A DNA stretch of 64,000 nt from Perilla frutescens (lineage: Eukaryota > Streptophyta > Magnoliopsida > Lamiales > Lamiaceae): assembly GCA_026008535.1 (NCBI GenBank), contig BRKX01000011.1, forward strand, positions 49,398,183 to 49,462,182, in the 5' to 3' direction. Positions 11,079-20,891 of the stretch are shown piece after piece; within the stretch, counting starts at the first letter, position 1; every line of letters starts with the position of its first letter. Under the pieces are notes generated by a model that was given only the letters and a program-made list of their open reading frames with translations, did not search any database and had not been told where the DNA came from. A program made the translations under genes and the position numbers.

Positions 11079-12961
11079 CGTTTAAAATTAAGTAATACAG
11101 TAATACAGTAATACTTGTGTGTGTATATATATATATATATATGTATATGTGTGTGTGAAGTGCAGAACAAGTAAATGTCACTTAGCTTTTTCCTGCAAAG
11201 ACTAGGATAACTGCTAGTCTCCTAGGAATAAAATTGTACGATTTACGGATTTAGGGTAATTAATTGCCCTTTGTGTTGTAATCATTTGGCAGTTTGGCAC
11301 AACAGAATATTTATATTACAAGACCATAAAAGTGCCTAATCATGGCAAATGTCATATTATGAAAAAAAAAACCCAAAAAATAAAAAAAAAATATAGAAAA
11401 TGAGATTAATTAGAAATTAAAGTTGGGGGGCAGGTGTCCGAAAAAGATTTGATAAGTAGTGGTTCAGACAGCTGTATGTAAGTGTGTGTAAGAGATGCAT
11501 GTTCATCTTATGTTATCACACTTTATGGTAAAGATCCCACATGTGGACTCATGAGGGGTGTCTTCCATTTTGGGCAACAATTTATTCCATATCCCCACAA
11601 GTCTTCTACATACTCCAATTCCTCAAAATCCCGATTTCACATATTTATAATGTTATTCAATACACCAAGTATCAAATCTATATAAACGTAAAAGCAAGCA
11701 AAATTTATTAGATGATCCAATGTGCAATAAAAAAAAAAGTCAACTTGATTTGCATAGTCATCTGTGGTTGGACTCCTAAACTTTATAATCAAATGTAGAG
11801 CTATCGAAATGATCGAGAAAACAGACGCCTGATTAATCCAATTTTTTCGTACTCGTCATAACTGTTGTTGGGCACATCGGGCTTTTGTGAAAAATAATCA
11901 TTTCGAATTTTGAAGCATAATCTAATCAAAATAATTTTGACACCTCTACTCGGACTATCAGAAATATATTGTACGAGAAGTTATATAGATATTTCACATT
12001 AGTTAGTTCTTATGCATGTTACTTTAGTGTACACATTATTTCATATACATGCCACCTAGCTATGAATAATGTTGATTTTAGATCACGATAAACCGATTCT
12101 TATTTATAAATTATAATATAGAGTTGGCATATTGATTATTTTATGTACCAAAGTTAAAGACCCAATAGTATTGAATAAACTACATTATAAGAGATATGCA
12201 ACATAAGAAAGAAAATACCGTGTATTATGTACCGACTAATTAGGATCATAAGCCTTAGTAAAATAAAATTCACGAGTTATGCAACATCTCACTTTATCGA
12301 CTAGTACACGATCTTGATATATAAAACAAAATGAATGTTTTTCAGTGTGGAAAGGTAGCAATAACTCGAAACATTTCCTTTTTATACATGAATCTTAAAT
12401 GCATGGGCGTTCATGATTTATTTATTTTTGGAATTCTAACTCTATCATCACTTTGCAAACCATGCAGTTTTCAACACGGACAACAACCACTCGGTCATAC
12501 AAACGTACAACTTCACCACGTACAAGCTATGTGACTACAATGATGCCCTAGACAATGACACCTTAGAGTGGTCCTCGGCGGACCCTTCCTCAACCGCGCC
12601 GCACTCAATTTCAGTGGCGGTGCCTCTTGTGAAAGTCGGCATGACATATTTTTTCTCGAGTGACTATGATGGGGAGCAATGCCAAAATGGGCAGCGCCTC
12701 CAGATCAATGTGACATATGGCCAGGGGCTTCCCCCGAGCCTAAGGTCTGATGACGACTCCCCATCGCCCGTCAGCCCGCAATCAGGCGACGACGAGTCGG
12801 TGCCGGACACCTTGGTTCCCTCCAATTTCGATGATCCTAAGGATACTAGTGATGATGGAGTTGAGCCCTCTAGTTCTCTTCCATTATCAACGTTTTCCAA
12901 GTTGTTTGGGGTTCAATTACATGGATTGCTGATTGTGATTGGATTTTTTCTCTTAGGTTAG
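10513..12961 (+). CDS. Phytocyanin / early nodulin-like protein, GPI-anchored, copper ligands not conserved
   Basis: Exons 10513-10705 and 12468-12961 are separated by a 1762-bp GT-AG intron; the joined frame is 687 nt (228 residues). Residues 1-26 form a signal peptide ending FLSLHA. A plastocyanin-like domain follows (NYTVGDSLGW, YHKWAS, FSLGDFLIFNTDNNHSV, YKLCDYN, GMTYFFSSDYDGEQC). A Ser/Pro/Asp-rich spacer and a hydrophobic tail (LLIVIGFFLLG) predict a GPI anchor at the cell surface. In copper-binding relatives the late ligand loop reads C...HC...M; here those positions read S...QC...Q, leaving only His72 of the usual set. The two structural Cys are kept. This matches early nodulin-like proteins, which are thought to act in cell-wall or arabinogalactan contexts without copper. 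The intron position, just after the FxxGDxL block, is the conserved one for this family. The product class is secure; the biological role is unknown. Confidence 0.9.
10706..12467. other. Phytocyanin intron with (CT)n and (TA)n microsatellites
   Basis: The donor GTACTCTC runs straight into a CT repeat (about 10711-10731) and a TA repeat; further TA repeats lie at about 10990-11006, 11052-11079 and 11124-11142. The remainder is AT-rich with no recognisable insertion or coding sequence. Confidence 0.7.
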
Positions 12962-13540
12962 GTAATTATTGGTTTTTATAATTTTTTTTGGAGGGGGGGG
13001 GGGTTGTATTATAAGGCCGTGTATTGATCAAGGTGATCATATAGTTGATATTTATTGTTACAAATATAATAAAATGAAATATTCACAATGTTAAAATAAT
13101 TATATTTATGTGTTTCTGTGATTTGGCCAGCTATATGCATATGATTATTATGAATTATAAAAAGGTCCTTGAGATAGGTTCAAATTATTAAATAGATTGG
13201 CAATTAATGATTGTAGATTAGTCAAATCGATATGCAATTATGCAAATCATCGCAGAATTAATTATTGGTGCAATAATAATCTATCTTAATTTCAATAATT
13301 CATTTTCGTTTAGAAAAGCAGCATCTATTGCTATAGCCAGGTCTGGACTACGAAGTAGAAGGTTGCCTAGTCTTCTTATTTTATTTGAGAGGGAAGTTGC
13401 CTGGTATTAAGAGAGTAAAAAAAGGCTAGTATTTTGTTCACATGATGCACGTATTTTAATTTTATAAATTAGAATGCCAAATGCATATTGTTATTTATTA
13501 AAACTGAAACAAAAATTATTTGAGGCACATTTGTGTGAGA
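12962..13540. other. 3' flank of the phytocyanin gene, no gene recognised
   Basis: Probable 3' untranslated region with a G-run near 12993-13004 and an AATAAAATG word near 13069 that could serve in polyadenylation. Otherwise AT-rich and non-coding. Confidence 0.4.
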
Positions 13541-13569
13541 CCGTCTAACGGATCTCTTACGTTAGACGG
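13541..13569. repeat. Perfect 10-bp hairpin, relic of a dispersed repeat
   Basis: CCGTCTAACG (13541-13550) is the exact reverse complement of CGTTAGACGG (13560-13569) with a 9-base loop. The surrounding text GTGAGACCGTCT... resembles a short dispersed repeat seen in other plant genomes, but I cannot name the family. Confidence 0.6.
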
Positions 13570-14100
13570 ATTTCCACCTGATCCGACCCGAATATATATA
13601 TATATATATAGGTGTTCTTCCAGCTCGAAATTATACGTTTTCTTCAACTAGGCGATTCAACCTCAAGCCTCCATCCTGTCGATCAGATCACAACTCAAGC
13701 TTCTGTTGAAAAATAGGATTTAATAAAATGAGTGTGACTCATTTTATCCGATTTTTCGTGACCGGGATATTTAATTTTGGAGGAATTAAATACCGTACGA
13801 TTGTTCTATGTCGTGAGTAGATAATCGTAGTATTTTTATTTGCTCAAATCCGATTTTCAGTGAGTGAGAAATAAATGGTTAAAGTTGGTCACACGATTGG
13901 ACATTTATGGTGTGTGGGATAATGTGTTTAAGACACATTAAATAATCTCACATTGATTTCTTAATCAAATTAAGAAGTGTATTTAAGTGTATTAACAGTT
14001 AAGTGAAGTAATTAAGTGCACAAGGATGTGGGCCATGAGCCCACACGCGCACACACGCGCGCGCCCGTCCGTGCCCGTGCCCTTGCTCGACTCGACCTCG

Positions 14101-14436
14101 GACTTGGATCTTGACAATTGGACTTTGGGCGTACGTGGGCTTCCGGGGCTTATCCGTATCAGTTTTACGGTACAGAAACGGTCGGGGCGTGGAGCGGGTC
14201 GGCGGATCGGCTATCCGGGTCCGGGACGTGTGTGCACATGGTGCTTGTCCAGCTTGAAGGATGTAACTCCCATGAGGACTTGGATCTTGACAATTGGACT
14301 TTGGGCGTACGTGGGCTTCCGGGGCTTAGCCGTATCAGTTTTACGGTACAAAAACGGTCGGGGGATCGGCTATCCGGGTCCGGGACGTGTGTGCACATGG
14401 TGCTTGTCCAGCTTGAAGGATGTAACTCCCATGAGT
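14101..14436. repeat. Tandem duplication (176/160 bp) inside the solo LTR U3
   Basis: GACTTGGATCTTGACAATTG starts at 14101 and again at 14277. The second copy lacks about 16 bases present in the first (around 14187-14203) but otherwise repeats through to CATGAG near 14436. Confidence 0.9.
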
Positions 14437-14673
14437 TAAGAGCCTTCAACACTTGGAGCTGGTGGAGCCTCAGGTAACTGTCATCTGGAGCTGGTGGAGT
14501 TAGTGGGCTGGACAGTAACCGAAAGTAACTCATGTCGGGAGTCAAAGTCTGCAGCTGCTCTTGGACACGTGTTGGGATCCGAGCCGACAAGGGACACCTA
14601 TCGAGATCTGCAGAAGGTAACTCCTGGAGGGCTTAATGGCAGAGCTATAACTCCAGGGGGGTTACAACACCAA

Positions 14674-14803
14674 GTTTGAATGCCCTCAAACCCTAGCTGT
14701 CCCCTGCAGTGGAGATGTGCTTATAAATAGGACATCTGGTTTGAATGCCCTCAAACCCTAGCTGTCCCTTGCAGTGGAGATGTGCCTATAAATAGGACAT
14801 CTT
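14674..14803 (+). promoter_or_regulatory. Duplicated LTR core promoter (two TATA boxes 65 bp apart)
   Basis: A 65-bp unit beginning GTTTGAATGCCCTCAAACC starts at 14674 and 14739. Each unit ends in a TATA box (TTATAAATAGG and CTATAAATAGG) followed by ACATCT. The LTR thus carries two tandem core promoters. Confidence 0.75.
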
Positions 14804-14816
14804 GCATGGATCCAAA

Positions 14817-14928
14817 GGCCACATTCTGCATAAACGATCACACATCATATTGTTGCATACGAATCCTTTCGGGCCACATTCTGCATAAACGATCACACAT
14901 CATATTGTTGCATACGAATCCTTTCGGG
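14817..14928. repeat. 55-bp tandem duplication just downstream of the LTR TATA boxes
   Basis: GGCCACATTCTGCATAAACG occurs at 14817 and 14872, with the intervening 55 bases repeated essentially identically up to TTTCGGG. Confidence 0.9.
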
Positions 14929-15206
14929 TCAAAGCTTCCAGTTCTCGACATTGTCTAGTTCGCCGGAACCTTGCCAGATTTGTGGTGCTACTGCCGGAAG
15001 GACGAAGCCGTTTCATCTTTGAAAGACAACCGCCAAACCGTGAGCACTAGCCGGGGCGTATTTGTCTTGCGGAGAGAGGTCCCCTCGACTCGGCTTGCCG
15101 GAATCTGCACATCGGTTCCTGTCTTCTTGCTTTGTTTAATTCAGTTAAATATTGTAATTGTTATTCTTCTACTCTTCTACCTTTCTGTACTTCCATTGTG
15201 ACAACA

Positions 15207-15300
15207 GCTTCCACCACCACCGATCAGATCTGCACGACCGCAAGCCTCAACCACCACCGATCAGATATGTACAATCGCATGTCTCCACCACCACCAATCC
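15207..15300. repeat. Short tandem repeat flanking the solo LTR insertion
   Basis: CACCACCACCGATCAGAT-type units recur with a period near 37 bp (15211 onwards), and similar text (CGATCAGATC) lies to the left of the LTR around 13679. The LTR therefore inserted into a pre-existing short tandem repeat. Confidence 0.5.
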
Positions 15301-16084
15301 TAGACTTCGCCGCTACCCTCTACCAACCGAATTTGTTTTTATGCCATAATTTGGTGATTAAATTGAAGTTTCAGTGTTTCTTGAAGACCCCCCCCCCCAC
15401 ACACACACATGGTCGGTGAAGTCTATCTTCATAGCTTCCTTGATCAAACTGTTATTTATTTTTTCCATAATTTTCTGTAAATCTAGATCTGAAAAATGAT
15501 GATTGTATATGCTGGCTTCAACTTTTTTTTTTAATTTGTTGTAAGGATCGTTGGTTAAACATAATGAAGACCTAGTGGAGATGTGCGGAACCTCTTGAAT
15601 TCTCATGTTTTGTACTTGAGGTCTTCCATTTATATGATGCTTTTAGAATTTATTAGTTAAGAGAGTATTTTATGTTGCACTAAGACTTACTCATCAGTTG
15701 TCTACTTCCTCTTAGTTGATGAATTTCTGTATGGAATTTTATGGCACTGAATCTAATCCGTGAGGTTTCAAAGATAAAAATGGTCATGTATCATGACAAG
15801 ATTAATGAGAGCAAAAGTGTTCATGACAATAGAGCGCCTCAATTAAATAATAATCTTATCTCAGCTAATGTGGGTATGTAATTGACTTTTGAATTTGATC
15901 AAATTTCGAATTTGAAATTATGAATTTATGTAGAATGATCACATAATGTAGGTGTATGATGATCTTCATTTGTATATTATTTTGATAATGGACGATATTC
16001 ATCTTTTTCATTATAGTATTTTGTGTTCTTTCTTTTGTACCGCCAAGATTGCAAAAGTGTACTATTTAGTAGATTGAAGAATTA
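15301..16084. other. Non-coding segment between solo LTR and minisatellite
   Basis: AT-rich with a C9 run followed by ACACACAC near 15390-15408. It may be part of the minus-strand copia LTR that ends at 16737, but the far boundary of that LTR could not be found. No gene was recognised. Confidence 0.35.
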
Positions 16085-16530
16085 GTGTTACTTTTTTTTG
16101 TAATTAGTAATACTTTATTTTGTAATCAATGATATTTTTCTATATGATAATGAAATAAATTTTTTTACTCGAGAATGAGTTCTTATTGTATTCATAGACC
16201 CAATTCTCAATCTGAGATTATGTTTTAAACTGACACTTTTCTTTCTAATTAGTGATACTTTTTTTTGTAATTAGTGATACTTTTTTCTGCAATTAGTGAT
16301 ACTTTTCTTTCTAATTAGTGATATTTTTCTTCTAATTAGTGATATTTTCTTCTGCAATTAGTGATACTTTTCTTCTAATTAGTTATACTTTCTTCTACAA
16401 TTAGTGATACTTTTCTTCTGCAATTAGTGATACTTTTCTTTCTAATTAGTGATACTTTCTTCTGTATTTAGTGATACTTTTCTTCTAATTAGTGATACTT
16501 TCTTTTGCAATTAGTGATATTTTTTTCCAT
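16085..16530. repeat. Minisatellite, about 24-bp units (AGTGATACTTTTCTTC type)
   Basis: From about 16246 to 16530 there are roughly a dozen units of the form AGTGATACTTTTCTTCTAAT, alternating between TTCTAATT and TGCAATT variants. Degenerate units precede it from 16085, and a related GGTACT/TGATACTCC pattern follows to about 16650. The array lies within the presumed minus-strand copia LTR. Confidence 0.9.
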
Positions 16531-16749
16531 AGTAATGAGACTCCACTTCACAGGTAATGGTACTTCACCCCATAAATAATGGTACTCATATGTGAGTTAA
16601 TGATACTCCACCTCATAAATAATGATACTTGAGTTAATGATATACTCCACTCATAGTCAAACTATGTTCTCAACAATCTCATTAGTGTTTACAAATTCAG
16701 CCTAAGTTCAGCAACTATAGGCTAAGTTAATCTTACATTCTCCCACTTT
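16531..16749 (-). mobile_element. Copia 3' LTR start plus polypurine tract (partial)
   Basis: On the minus strand, AAAGTGGGAGAA (16749-16738) is a typical copia polypurine tract. It is followed at once by TGTAAGATTAACTTAGCC, the expected start of a 3' LTR, running toward lower coordinates and probably including the minisatellite. The far end of the LTR and its target duplication were not found, so the interval given is a minimum. Confidence 0.5.
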
Positions 16750-17238
16750 CAAGTTCTTGTACTCATCCAAGAGTATGAACAATAAACACATTCCGGCTAT
16801 CAAGGTTTACAGTATGCATTCCGCACGTTCCGAACATCACAAGTATGCACAAGACATATATAAACAAGTTCATACATACATGTAATCAACATAGTTTTTC
16901 GACAGAAACCAGTATGCTCATAGACATATTTCAAAACCAGTATGCTATCACCATAGCAACAGAGTACGTAATCAGCGCAGTTAATCAGAGTATGCTATCC
17001 GCATAATAATCAATCTTTCGAGGAATTTCCGTCAACACGGCGAATCCTAATCTTTCATTTTTAGACAGACTTAACATTTCAACAAATAATGTAAACTTTT
17101 AAAAACCAAAATTTGCATAAAAACATGCATACATTTTAAGCTGTTGCGTGAGTGACGAGCTGAGGGCTTATATACTATCACACGGAATTTCAATGAAAGA
17201 CGAAATAAGACCCAACAGGTCTGCAGAGTTGCAAACCT
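16750..17238 (-). mobile_element. Retroelement internal remnant
   Basis: This is the sequence between a copia polypurine tract and a gypsy-like primer-binding site, both on the minus strand. The part next to the primer-binding site reads like the untranslated start of an internal region. No gag or pol domain is visible; stop codons are frequent. Confidence 0.4.
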
Positions 17239-17250
17239 GCTCTGATACCA
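17239..17250 (-). other. Primer-binding site for initiator tRNA-Met
   Basis: On the minus strand TGGTATCAGAGC, complementary to the 3' end of plant initiator tRNA-Met, lies 3 bases after the LTR end at 17254. This fixes the orientation and end of the LTR. Confidence 0.85.
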
Positions 17251-17253
17251 CTT

Positions 17254-20097
17254 TGTAGCGCCCCGATCCCGAAAGACCGTGGAAATGGACGCCACGGGGG
17301 TGGGAATTAAGAAACGGGAAAGAAATGGGGTAATTTCATTAACAACATGATGATAATCCAAAAATGATTAATGTTTGGAATAAAATTTAACAACCGAGTA
17401 TGCCAAAGAAAGGTTATGTCTTCTGGAAAATTAGACAGCATAACCTCTGTAACTAGAGCGAATTCCCGTTTATAACGGTTTATAAGAGAAGAATGGAAGT
17501 TGTAACAATTCAATAAGCCCTTTCATAGGCCAAACGGAAATAAATAACCAGATACCAACAATCAATAGACCCATTCATAGGTCGACAAAAGAAACAGACA
17601 CCAATATGCTGAACAAATGAAGCCCTTCCATAAGCCAAAATGAATGATCAAATAGACATAACGAAAGACGGGCTTCCTCCCTTTGGAATAATTATGTAGC
17701 TATGCATATGATACATGTTAACTAGGAAGTCAACAAATGTTCAGAATCAGAGAAGCAGTATCATATCAACAAAATACCAAGATCAAAGTTCTTAGCATTT
17801 AGCAAAAGAATACCATAAGTGCAAAAGCTCAATTCTTAACAGAATACTAACAAAAAGAGACAACGGAAAAATATGTAAATCATAATAGCCCATATCTCAG
17901 CCTCGTCACCTCCACGCTCCAGCCTACTGACCTGAAAATGTTTGAAAAGATTTGGGCTGAGTACTAATGCACTCAGTGGGCAAGTTTTGACAATTCAAGT
18001 TATGCAAATCATTTTGTTAAAGTAATCTATCTGTGTTCATGCAGGTAGTGAAACTTAGGAGGTTTAAAAGTTGGAAGCAACCTAAGTTCACCAAAACATT
18101 TTATCGTGAAGCGCTTAAGAGTATAACCTGTCACTGCCCGCAACCCAAACTACATCACCAGCGCATAACGTTGAGTATGGCCATAGTATACCCAAAGAGT
18201 ATAACCAATAAGTGTTTCATTTTAGTCTCACCGACAAGGAGTAGGGCAGGACAAATAATGCATGCATACTGTAGCTACTCACATTGACACAGCGCTGGTT
18301 TATGAGACTCCGACAACATACAGTAGCATGTAAATATTTAACACAGATAGTCACATATGCAATTTTAACAAAGCAGAGCTTGATAACTCGAAAGATACAA
18401 TTTGTAAAGATATAGTAGTATAACCCACCTTTCTCGGGATTCTGAAAAGCTAACTCCTGAAGAATCAACCCTGATGATTTCTCTAGCTCAGCTGGTACTA
18501 CAGAAGGTAAACTTCAACTCAGGATAATCGCTATATTTTCGGGAATTAATCTACTATAAACGGAACTATTATTAATTCTATTCTATTCTAAAATAGATTG
18601 CGCGACTCTAGAGACCTCAAATAATTTCGACGAAGAAGGAAATAAATTCCAAAACGTTATTCTTGCTTTACTGGGATCAACTGATTTGACAGAGGTCTCT
18701 TTCCAAAACTTGTCATTTATCCAAAGTTTACCAGATCTATGCCACGACACTTTTTAACCGCTCGGAAATTACGAAAATATTCAGGGAAGATACTATGCAT
18801 GCCAAGAGTAAAGAATGAGAAATTTAGAATTTTTCGATAACACATGCTCTCGGAAATAAAATAACTGCTTATATTAAATAGTCGATATTATTCAAAACTC
18901 ATCCGAAAATTACGAAATTCGACGGGAGCATAGGAAATATTATTTCGAGCAACTTTTGAGAAGAAACTTTTTCGATTTGACGACCCAAAATGGGTGAAAC
19001 GGGAGTTTCGGTAAGAATATTCACAGATTTTAGCTGAAAATATATCGGTCTCGATTGAGCTCGATACTCGTTGGATTTTCGCTCAAAAGTACAATTTTTG
19101 ATAGTGCAGAAAATAAGGAATTTAATGGTGTAATCAGATTAAAGATCGGACAGCTAGAACACAAATTCGAATTGGGCAGATTTATAATATAATATTCGGA
19201 TCCGGATTTCAAACGACGAGAAATCAAAAATCTATTTCGGTTAACTATAAGATCCAAATGATCAAAGACTATTTATAAAAAGAAGATTTCTAATACGACT
19301 ATCCAGGAAGAGTAGATCTGAGATTTACATAAAATGAAAATGGAGAAAAATACCGAAAACTCACAACATCAAAAATCAAAATCGGTAGAATTAAAGATAA
19401 TTGAAATATAAGCATATTTAGAACTTGAAATTTCTAAATTCATCGGTCCGAATGACCAGAATCGGAGAAAGTACCTTCTCCGAGGAATTGGCGGCGGTCG
19501 CGATGATTTTCCATCGTGATCATCCTTCGTGTCATCATTTCAATCATGTATTCGTGATCTACGCGTTGACACCTTCAAAATGACTATTTCAGAATTGAAA
19601 TAGGAAACTAGAGTCGTACATTCTCTAGAAGCTGCTCGGCGTTTCGATTTTGAAAATGAATGAAAATGAAACCTTAAGCTCCTATTTATAGAGGAAAAAT
19701 AAATAGGATAATAACGAATAAAAGAAAGAAGATAATGATGGAAAAAAAATAGGATAATTACGAATAAGATAATCTTTTGAAAAAGAAATTGGATAATGAC
19801 GGATGTGCCTTTTTTTATTAAATTTATTATTTTTAACTTAAAGTTGTGCCAAGAGTTCATTTGAACTCGAAATTTGAAATTTCAAAGGTTGGCATGATTC
19901 TTGAAACATTTTCTATCAACCCGAGAAAAATATCATAACATATTTTTAAGGTAATTTTTGACCAAATTAGATTTAACAGATTTCTCTGGCTACGATTTTC
20001 CTTTATTTGAGTCCTTTAAGGACCCGACTTATTTTCTAACTTAGCAGAGGGTAACATAAGTTGAATAAAATTTTCTAAAATATTTCGGGGTATTACA
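17254..20097 (-). mobile_element. Gypsy-like 5' LTR, about 2.84 kb
   Basis: Read on the minus strand the LTR opens TGTAATACCCCG (from 20097) and closes CGGGGCGCTACA (at 17254), an imperfect TG...CA terminal inverted pair, and is followed by a tRNA-Met primer-binding site. A TATA box (TATAAATAGG, minus strand, 19690-19681) lies about 400 bases in, leaving an unusually long R-U5. No open frame of note occurs. Matching 3' LTR, gag and pol are absent from the window, so the element is truncated or rearranged. Confidence 0.75.
19681..19690 (-). promoter_or_regulatory. LTR TATA box
   Basis: TATAAATAGG on the minus strand about 400 bases after the start of the gypsy-like LTR, positioned as its U3 promoter. 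Confidence 0.55.
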
Positions 20098-20168
20098 TTA
20101 TCACAAGTGATTAATATTATCGTTATTCTAAAGAATAATTAATTACAATTTAATTTAAATTAATTACC

Positions 20169-20553
20169 GAAGCACAACGAAATTGTATAAAAATGAAATA
20201 TTAATAATAATATTAGTCTAATTAATACTATATATTACTATAAAAAATTAAAAAAAAATAATTAATATAAATAATTTCGTTATGCCTTTTATATTAGATT
20301 TTCGTTACATTGAATTTTGATTTTCGTTACGTTGATTTTTGAATTTCGTTATGCGTTTATGTTATTTTCGTTATGCTAAAATTTAAACTTTCGTTTATGT
20401 CATCTATGTTAAATGTAAATTTCGTTATTATTAAATCTAATTATCGTTATTGTTAAATTTAAATTTTGATATGTTAATATTAAAACTTTCTTTATTGGTT
20501 CAATTAGATTTTCGGAAGTGTTAAATATTTAGTTCGTTATTGATAATACTTTT

Positions 20554-20592
<39 letters not shown>

Positions 20593-20748
20593 TAATAAAA
20601 TAACAAAAACAATTAATCGTTGTGATTTAATTTAATTACAAGTAATCATTAATGATAAGTTTAAACGCACTGAAGCACAACGAAATTGTATAAAAACGAA
20701 ATATTTATAATAATATTAGTCTAATTAATACTATATATTACTATAAAA
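20169..20748. repeat. 77-bp direct repeat pair in the MULE 3' region
   Basis: GAAGCACAACGAAATTGTAT starts at 20169 and at 20672 (offset 503). In both places it is followed by a near-identical stretch through ACTATATATTACTATAAAAAA. The pair brackets the left TTTCGTTA block, suggesting a local duplication in the element's terminal region. Confidence 0.8.
20270..20545. repeat. Left TTTCGTTA motif block
   Basis: About six exact TTTCGTTA words plus near matches (ATCGTTATT, TTCGTTATTG) in under 300 bases, in plus orientation, on the 3' side of the transposase. An (AAT)n microsatellite follows at about 20555-20592. Confidence 0.75.
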
Positions 20749-20891
20749 AATAAAAAAGAAAACAATTGATATAAATAATAATACTTTTTTAAAACAAATA
20801 ATCATAATAGTAAAAAATAAAAATATAAAAAACAACTAATATAAATAAACAATATTATCACTGAATGCCAACAACAATAATGTAGACATGA

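Larger units (their letters stand above)
13704..15206 (+). mobile_element. Solo LTR, 1503 bp, with 5-bp target duplication
   Basis: The segment begins TGTTG at 13704 and ends CAACA at 15206, a perfect 5-bp TG...CA inverted terminal pair. It is bracketed by the direct repeat GCTTC (13699-13703 and 15207-15211). It has LTR anatomy: a long U3, TATAAATAGG promoter boxes (near 14722 and 14787), and a U5-like stretch. No primer-binding site or polyprotein lies on either side, so it arose by recombination between two LTRs of a full element. Orientation is taken from the TATA boxes. Open frames inside it (for example 14026-14477) are repeat-derived and not considered genes. Confidence 0.85.

Noticed and set aside
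14026..14679. Several overlapping ORFs (up to 141 aa) in 14026-14679
   Set aside because: They fall inside the solo LTR and owe their length to GC-rich tandem duplications; the repeated peptide in two frames reflects the 176-bp repeat, not selection.
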